From positions 154,028-218,027 of the forward strand of contig NZ_LMIV01000004.1 of NCBI RefSeq assembly GCF_001428865.1: a stretch of 64,000 nt of DNA, given 5' to 3'. Positions within the stretch are counted from its first letter, which is position 1, and each line of letters starts with the position of its first letter. The position numbers and the translations under genes are program-made. The notes under the pieces are model-generated. The model saw only the letters and a list, made by a program, of their open reading frames with translations, was not told the origin of the DNA and made no database searches. Source of the stretch: Sphingomonas sp. Root241 (GTDB taxonomy: Bacteria; Pseudomonadota; Alphaproteobacteria; Sphingomonadales; Sphingomonadaceae). Positions 59,916 to 64,000 of this stretch are shown in pieces.

Positions 59916-60419
59916 TCATCGGCCGGATCCCGCATTGGCGCGATCGAGCAAGGCGAGCGTGGCTTCGTCCGCGCCGGGGCCGGGGCGGAATCGGATACGG
60001 TCTTTCGGAACCGCGACGCCGGTTTGGGGATCGACGAGCGCCAGGCGCAGCAGGCGCCCGGTCTCGCTGTCGACCGTCTCGACCGTGGGCATGCCGAAGC
60101 CGGTCGCGTCCCAGCGATCGCCCCACTCGCGTAGCGCCACGCCGACTTTCCAGAGGTCGCGTCCCTTCGCAGTGAGCCGGTATTCGTCGCGCGGAGGGCG
60201 ATCCTGATACCGAACCCGCTCGACGATGCCGTGTTGCGTTAGATGCTTGAGACGCGCCGTCAGCGTCGCGTTGGGAATGCCGATGCTCGTGCGCAGATCG
60301 TCATAGCGACTGAGGCCGAGCGATAGATCGCGGATCAGCAGCAGCGCCCAGCGATCTCCGATCAGCTCGAGCGCGCCGGCGATAGAGCAGCGCATCCCCT
60401 CGAATGATTTGGATTTCAT
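59916..60419 (-). CDS. HxlR-family transcriptional regulator
   Basis: This 167-residue protein has the HxlR winged helix: MRCSIAGALELIGDRWALLLIRDL, then FDDL-like SRYDDLRTSIGIPNATLTARLKHLTQHGIVERV and RDEYRLTAKGRDLW. The first cysteine (C11) is in the position used by redox- or electrophile-sensing members such as YodB and HypR. That would match control of a quinone reductase. A 17-bp palindrome lies about 17 bases upstream, ideal for autorepression. The C-terminal tail (about 115-167) is longer than the core family and of unknown use. Confidence 0.92.
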   Translation of the reverse strand: MKSKSFEGMRCSIAGALELIGDRWALLLIRDLSLGLSRYDDLRTSIGIPNATLTARLKHLTQHGIVERVRYQDRPPRDEYRLTAKGRDLWKVGVALREWGDRWDATGFGMPTVETVDSETGRLLRLALVDPQTGVAVPKDRIRFRPGPGADEATLALLDRANAGSGR

Positions 60420-60435
60420 GACCGGGCCAATAGCA

Positions 60436-60452
60436 ACTTCAATTATTGAAGT
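60436..60452. promoter_or_regulatory. HxlR operator (ACTTCAAT-T-ATTGAAGT)
   Basis: A perfect 8+1+8 palindrome just upstream of the HxlR gene. ACTT...AAGT is the usual shape of HxlR-family sites. It probably represses the HxlR and quinone-reductase operon. Confidence 0.75.
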
Positions 60453-60622
60453 AACACTGCGCCGCGCCGGTTACAAGGGGCATCGGCGCGCGCCACGTGC
60501 GGGCGGCGCACGGCTATGGGCCGGTATTGCCGGCGGGGGCCGAGATCATCGCATTGTTGCGCACGGATCCCGACGGATCGCGCGCGAACATGCTGTAGGG
60601 TAGGGAGGACATATCGCCACGC

Positions 60623-60650
60623 CGTCATCCCCGCCTTCGCAGGTATGACG
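60623..60650. repeat. Degenerate CGTCATCCC-type palindrome
   Basis: CGTCATCCCCGCCTTCGCAG followed by GTATGACG. It is a decayed, short copy of the intergenic family, between the HxlR gene start and the next gene's end. Confidence 0.6.
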
Positions 60651-60689
60651 ATTGGGGTGAGTCCCTGACTTGGGCCGGATGTCTCCGGC

Positions 60690-61403
60690 TCAGACCTTGG
60701 CGGAATAGATCATCCGGCCGGGGCCGAGGCGCTCGAACACCTTGGCGAGCTCGTTCTCGCCCACCGCGAAACAGCCCTGGCTGCGGCCGAGCTTGCCGTG
60801 CTTGGCGATCATGTCGGCATTCGAATACCAGGCCGAATGGACCACGATCGCGCGATCGAAGGCGTTGTTGTTGGTGGGATCGAGACCGAGCAGGCGCTGC
60901 GAATCGCCATGCTTGCCCACATAATAATCGGCGGTGAGGAAGGCGCCTTCGCTGGTCGCCTCCGAATCGATCGCGTTCGAGAAGCTGTGGAGCAGCCCGG
61001 TATGTTCGGGGTCCGAGCCGATGCCGTGCGCGACGAGATAGCTCTGCACTTCGCCGCTGCCGACGTTCACGATGTGGAAGCGCGGCCGATAGGACGGCGT
61101 CGCGAAATCGGCGATGGCGATGCGATCATGCGAGGGAATCCGCATCGAGTGCCTGTCGAGCGCCGCGATCGCGCGCTTGAACAGCTCCGGGCGGATGTTG
61201 CCGGGCGCCTTGGGCGCTGCCTTCGCGACTGCCGGTGCGGAAGGAATCGGCACCTGGGCAGGCACCGGAATCGGAGGCGCCGGCGCGGTGGCGATGTTGA
61301 GCGTCCGCGTCGCGCAGGCCGAAACCACCGCGCCGCTGGCCATGACAAGCGCCGATCTGATCAGCGCACGGCGCGTCTGCGCCGAGTTCGGATTTTCGAT
61401 CAC
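60690..61403 (-). CDS. Murein L,D-transpeptidase catalytic-domain protein
   Basis: This 237-residue protein begins at GTG 61403. The N terminus carries a twin-arginine-like, lipoprotein-like signal (TRRALIRSALVMASGAVVSAC) and a proline/alanine-rich linker (to about residue 70). The domain matches the murein L,D-transpeptidase catalytic family: FHIVNVGSGEVQSYLVAHGIGSDP, then VVHSAWYSN and GRSQGCFAV, where the cysteine replaces the SHGC motif of YkuD. Divergent from a YkuD-type gene, with about 250 bases between. It probably remodels peptidoglycan cross-links. Confidence 0.88.
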   Translation of the reverse strand: MIENPNSAQTRRALIRSALVMASGAVVSACATRTLNIATAPAPPIPVPAQVPIPSAPAVAKAAPKAPGNIRPELFKRAIAALDRHSMRIPSHDRIAIADFATPSYRPRFHIVNVGSGEVQSYLVAHGIGSDPEHTGLLHSFSNAIDSEATSEGAFLTADYYVGKHGDSQRLLGLDPTNNNAFDRAIVVHSAWYSNADMIAKHGKLGRSQGCFAVGENELAKVFERLGPGRMIYSAKV

Positions 61404-61652
61404 TCTTTACCCACTAACCCGCTTCTTATGCCCCGAGTGTATATCAGAGCCCCTTTCATATGGGATTAACATCGGGCCTGTCGCATGCGACTCACCGCAT
61501 CTGCTGCCCGTTTCGCCGAGTTAAGTGCCGGATGTGGCAACAAAATCGCGCCAGGGGCGTGGCCAGGCCGGTGATTCGCCTCTCGGCACAATTCAGGTTA
61601 ATTAGAGTTTAAGAGGGGCGGAGCGCGAAGCTTCCGCGGCTTCAGAAAGGCT

Positions 61653-62423
61653 ATGACGATGAAGTCTGGCGCACGCGGCGCATTGTTCCTGGCGGCATTG
61701 GCACTTGTACCGGCCGCGCCCGTCGTCGCGCAGGCGCGCGAGGAAATGGCCCAACCGGCGATCCCGAAGCTCAGGGCCGGACAATCGGTGTGGTTCGAGA
61801 CGCCCGAACTGATCAAGGCGAGCACGGCGGCAAGCCCCGTCCGCATCGTCATCGCGATCCAGCAGCAGCTGGCGCTGGTCTATCGCGGCGATCGGTTGGT
61901 CGGAGTCAGCACGGTCTCCACCGGCGCGCCGGGATACGAGACGCCGCTGGGCGAGTTCACCATCCTCGAGAAGAAGGCGTTCCACCGCTCCAATCTCTAC
62001 AGCAATGCGCCGATGCCCTATATGCAGCGGCTCACCTGGGGCGGGATCGCGCTCCATGCCGGGCAACTGCCGGGCTATCCCGCATCGCATGGCTGCATCC
62101 GGCTGCCCAAGGGGTTCGCGCGGGAGCTGTACGATCTGACTGCGAAGGGCGGGACGGTTCTGGTGGTCGACGATGTGATGGACGCGCCGCTGTATCTGCC
62201 GCTGGAGCCGGTGCTGACTGCCGATACGCGCGGGCTGACCACGCCCGTGACGAGCTATACGGCGCCGCTGCTGATGGCGGATACCAGCAACCTGGGCGGT
62301 GCGGCTTATGACGTGCTGACGCTGGGCGGGGATCCGCCGGCGGATGCGGCGCGGCGGCGGCCGGCGTCTTGGGTGACGGGGCCGGCAGTCGAAACGCGAC
62401 CGGGCCAGCGCGGCTCGCGCTAG
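61653..62423 (+). CDS. L,D-transpeptidase (YkuD type)
   Basis: This periplasmic enzyme of about 256 residues starts at ATG 61653, although ATG 61659 is equally likely because AAAGG lies 8 bases before it. Signal peptide LFLAALALVPAAPVVAQA. The catalytic domain has VYRGDRLVGVSTVSTG, LHAGQLPGYPASHGCIRLP (H135, active cysteine C148) and TPLGEFTILEKK. It forms or attaches 3-3 peptidoglycan cross-links. The C-terminal 60 residues look disordered. It is the third transpeptidase of the general type in the window. Confidence 0.92.
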   Translation: MTMKSGARGALFLAALALVPAAPVVAQAREEMAQPAIPKLRAGQSVWFETPELIKASTAASPVRIVIAIQQQLALVYRGDRLVGVSTVSTGAPGYETPLGEFTILEKKAFHRSNLYSNAPMPYMQRLTWGGIALHAGQLPGYPASHGCIRLPKGFARELYDLTAKGGTVLVVDDVMDAPLYLPLEPVLTADTRGLTTPVTSYTAPLLMADTSNLGGAAYDVLTLGGDPPADAARRRPASWVTGPAVETRPGQRGSR

Positions 62424-62476
62424 CCCGACGCGGCACTCGCCCGGCGATCGATCGGATCACCGGGCGGGCGTGACGA

Positions 62477-63145
62477 TCAGTTGTTCTTGGTTTCGACCGT
62501 GGTTGTGGTCGTCGTGGTCGCGGCGGGCGCGGCCCTGCGGGTGGTCTTGCGCACCGTAGTCTTCTTGCGTGCGCTCGAATAGCTCCGCACCGGGCTGGTC
62601 GAGCGCTCGACGGTCGTCACGGTGGTGGTCGGTTGCGCGGCGGCGGCGCGGACCGCTGCGGCATCGGCAGCCGCGCTCGCGGCGGCCTGTTGCGCCTGTT
62701 GCGCGCGTGCCTGCGCGGCGGCGGCGTCGCTCTGCGCGATTGCGGCCGCATCCTGCGCGGCGGCGCGCTGGCTGGCTTCGGCGGCGACCTGCGCCTCGGC
62801 GTTCAGCCGTGCGTCACGCTCGGCCGATGCCTGCTCCGTCTTGTTGCGCTCGGCCTCCTCGAGCGCCTGGTCGGCTAGCCCCGAAGCGCGGCGCGCCTCG
62901 TTGATCGTCGAATCGCGGTGGTCGCGGGCGAGCTGGTCGCGCGCGACGCGCAGCGATTCCTGAGCGCGCGCCATGGTCTCGGCGGCGTGGGTGGTGGCGC
63001 CGGCCTTCTCGGCAGCCTCGACCTTGGCGGTCGCTTCGGCGACGGCAGTACGCGCGCGATCGATCCGGCTCTGGGCCAGCGACGGCGTCGCGATCAGCAG
63101 CGCCGAAATCCCGACGCCGCGCATGATGACTCCCATGTATCGCAT
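62477..63145 (-). CDS. Secreted alanine-rich coiled-coil protein (DUF4398-like)
   Basis: This 222-residue protein starts at ATG 63145, 8 bases after AAGGAG. It has a signal peptide (GVGISALLIATPSLAQS). The mature part is a long, alanine-rich helix with heptads (DRARTAVAEATAKVEAAEKAGA, then AAETMARAQESLRVARDQLA), typical of DUF4398 periplasmic proteins. From about residue 165 it becomes a disordered basic tail rich in T and K (KKTTVRKTTRRAAP, then TTTTTTTVE). Function unknown; such proteins may associate with the envelope. Confidence 0.8.
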   Translation of the reverse strand: MRYMGVIMRGVGISALLIATPSLAQSRIDRARTAVAEATAKVEAAEKAGATTHAAETMARAQESLRVARDQLARDHRDSTINEARRASGLADQALEEAERNKTEQASAERDARLNAEAQVAAEASQRAAAQDAAAIAQSDAAAAQARAQQAQQAAASAAADAAAVRAAAAQPTTTVTTVERSTSPVRSYSSARKKTTVRKTTRRAAPAATTTTTTTVETKNN

Positions 63146-63223
63146 GTCTGCAACTCCTTGGTTGCCCCGCCCTGCGAACGGCTGCGTTATGCGCGAAGTT
63201 GCTGCTGCGGCGACGAAACGAGC

Positions 63224-64000
63224 CTATGCGCCGACCAGGCGAGCTTTTGCGGCGATAATCCGTGCGATTGCAGCATCGAGCGTGGCATCGTCCTTGACGA
63301 AGCAGAAGCGCACGATGCTGGTCACCGGTGCTTCGGCGTAGAGAGCGGAGATGGGGATCGCGACCACGCCGGCCGCGTCGATCAGCCGGTCGCAAAAGGC
63401 GACGTCGTCGAGTGCGACGCCCGAAGCGGCGAGATCGACCGAAAGGAAATAGGTTGCGGCGCTCGGCAGAACGGTGAGGCCCGCGTCCGTCAGCCCGGTG
63501 GCGAGGCGGTCTCGGCCGTGCTGGAAGCGATGGCGGGCTTGCTGCACCCATGCGTCCTGCGTCGCCAGTCCCTCCGCGACGGCCCATTGCAGATTGGGCG
63601 GCGTGGTGAAGGTGAGGAACTGGTGTGCCCGGGCGATGACGCGCGCGAGCGGCGGCGCGGCGCATGTCCAGCCGACCTTGAAGCCGGTCAGCGCGAAGAT
63701 CTTGCCGGCGCTGCCGATCTTGACGGTGCGCTCGCGCATGCCGGGGAAGCCGAGCAGCGGGAGGTGCCGCGCGCCGTCGAAAGTGACATGCTCCCAGACC
63801 TCGTCGCAGATCGCGATCAGATCGTGCGCGACGCAGAAATCGGCGATCATGGCGAGTTCGGCGGCGCTGCACATTGTCGCGGCGGGATTGAGCGGGTTGT
63901 TGAGAACGAGAAACCGGGTGCGCGGGGTGACGACGGCCTCCAGCGCCGCCGCGTCGATCCGCCAGTGCGGCGGCTCGAGCCGGACGAAGCGGGGCACGCC
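63224..64000 (-). CDS. PLP-dependent aminotransferase (class I/II), 5' partial
   Basis: The reading frame runs to the right edge of the window, so the N terminus (roughly the first 120-140 residues) is missing. The remaining part has the fold of aspartate/methionine aminotransferases: LVLNNPLNPAATMC in place of NNPHNPTG, AICDEVWEHVTF with the aspartate and tyrosine region, the PLP lysine in GSAGKIFALTGFKVGW and FTTPPNLQWAVAEG. It ends ARIIAAKARLVGA. The likely subgroup is YbdL-like (methionine or 2-oxo acid aminotransferases), but with only half the protein I cannot fix the substrate. Confidence 0.9.
   Translation of the reverse strand, partial: GVPRFVRLEPPHWRIDAAALEAVVTPRTRFLVLNNPLNPAATMCSAAELAMIADFCVAHDLIAICDEVWEHVTFDGARHLPLLGFPGMRERTVKIGSAGKIFALTGFKVGWTCAAPPLARVIARAHQFLTFTTPPNLQWAVAEGLATQDAWVQQARHRFQHGRDRLATGLTDAGLTVLPSAATYFLSVDLAASGVALDDVAFCDRLIDAAGVVAIPISALYAEAPVTSIVRFCFVKDDATLDAAIARIIAAKARLVGA

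Noticed and set aside
1..64000. CRISPR array, tRNA, rRNA or prophage
   Set aside because: No regularly spaced direct repeats with unique spacers, no cloverleaf, no rRNA sequence and no phage structural genes were seen on either strand.

Overview
The window is about 65% GC, densely coded, and looks like the chromosome of a sphingomonad (Sphingomonas or a close relative). Evidence: Caulobacter-type TonB-dependent receptors next to SapC, cupin and flavin-dependent halogenase genes; many Tat-type secreted Gfo/Idh/MocA oxidoreductases; NodT-type outer-membrane factors; and families of intergenic palindromes that begin CGTCATCCC or CCCCTCCC. This is an inference from gene content. No rRNA, tRNA, CRISPR array, prophage or intact insertion sequence was seen.

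Layout. 1-695: end of a GntR/FadR regulator. 806-8070 (minus): a complete ABC-2 exporter operon in the order TetR (CecR-like), HlyD adaptor, double ATPase, two permeases, NodT outer-membrane factor, with a perfect 18-bp operator in its promoter. 8232-9311: a second TetR gene and a small membrane protein. 9473-16333 (plus): an RND efflux operon (short unknown protein, adaptor, pump, outer-membrane factor) with a long 5' leader that holds a possible 13-codon leader peptide and a hairpin. 16482-17669: M19 dipeptidase. 17915-24709: TonB receptor, two coupled flavin-dependent halogenases and an unknown secreted protein. 25041-25451: a DUF559 nuclease-like gene between inverted repeats. 25622-35252: an L-fucose-type sugar region (L-fuconate dehydratase, mutarotase, IclR regulator, FucP permease, six-hairpin glycosidase, Tat-exported oxidoreductase, L-lactate dehydrogenase). 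35634-42164: second TonB receptor, SapC, a JmjC-like cupin and a third halogenase. 42185-44001: lipoprotein and L,D-transpeptidase. 44297-50088: SGNH hydrolase, GH97 glycosidase, cupin and two Tat-type oxidoreductases. 50810-53423: FixL/FixJ haem oxygen sensing plus a lone receiver. 53503-56228: oxidoreductase and hybrid kinase. 56225-58779: pncC-nadE. 58879-60419: quinone oxidoreductase and HxlR regulator. 60690-62423: two divergent L,D-transpeptidase genes. 62477 to the end: a coiled-coil secreted protein and a truncated aminotransferase.

How the parts fit. The two TonB receptor loci flank a fucose-type catabolic region, and a GH97 cluster follows. Together they suggest uptake and breakdown of plant or algal oligosaccharides: outer-membrane import, periplasmic glycosidases, permease, dehydratase, lactate oxidation. 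Both receptor promoters carry a LacI/XylR-like operator, so they may answer to the same kind of repressor. The least understood part is the repeated link between receptors and halogenases, SapC and cupin. The intergenic palindromes also appear to have been reused as ribosome binding sites, a signal-peptide coding segment and a protein tail.
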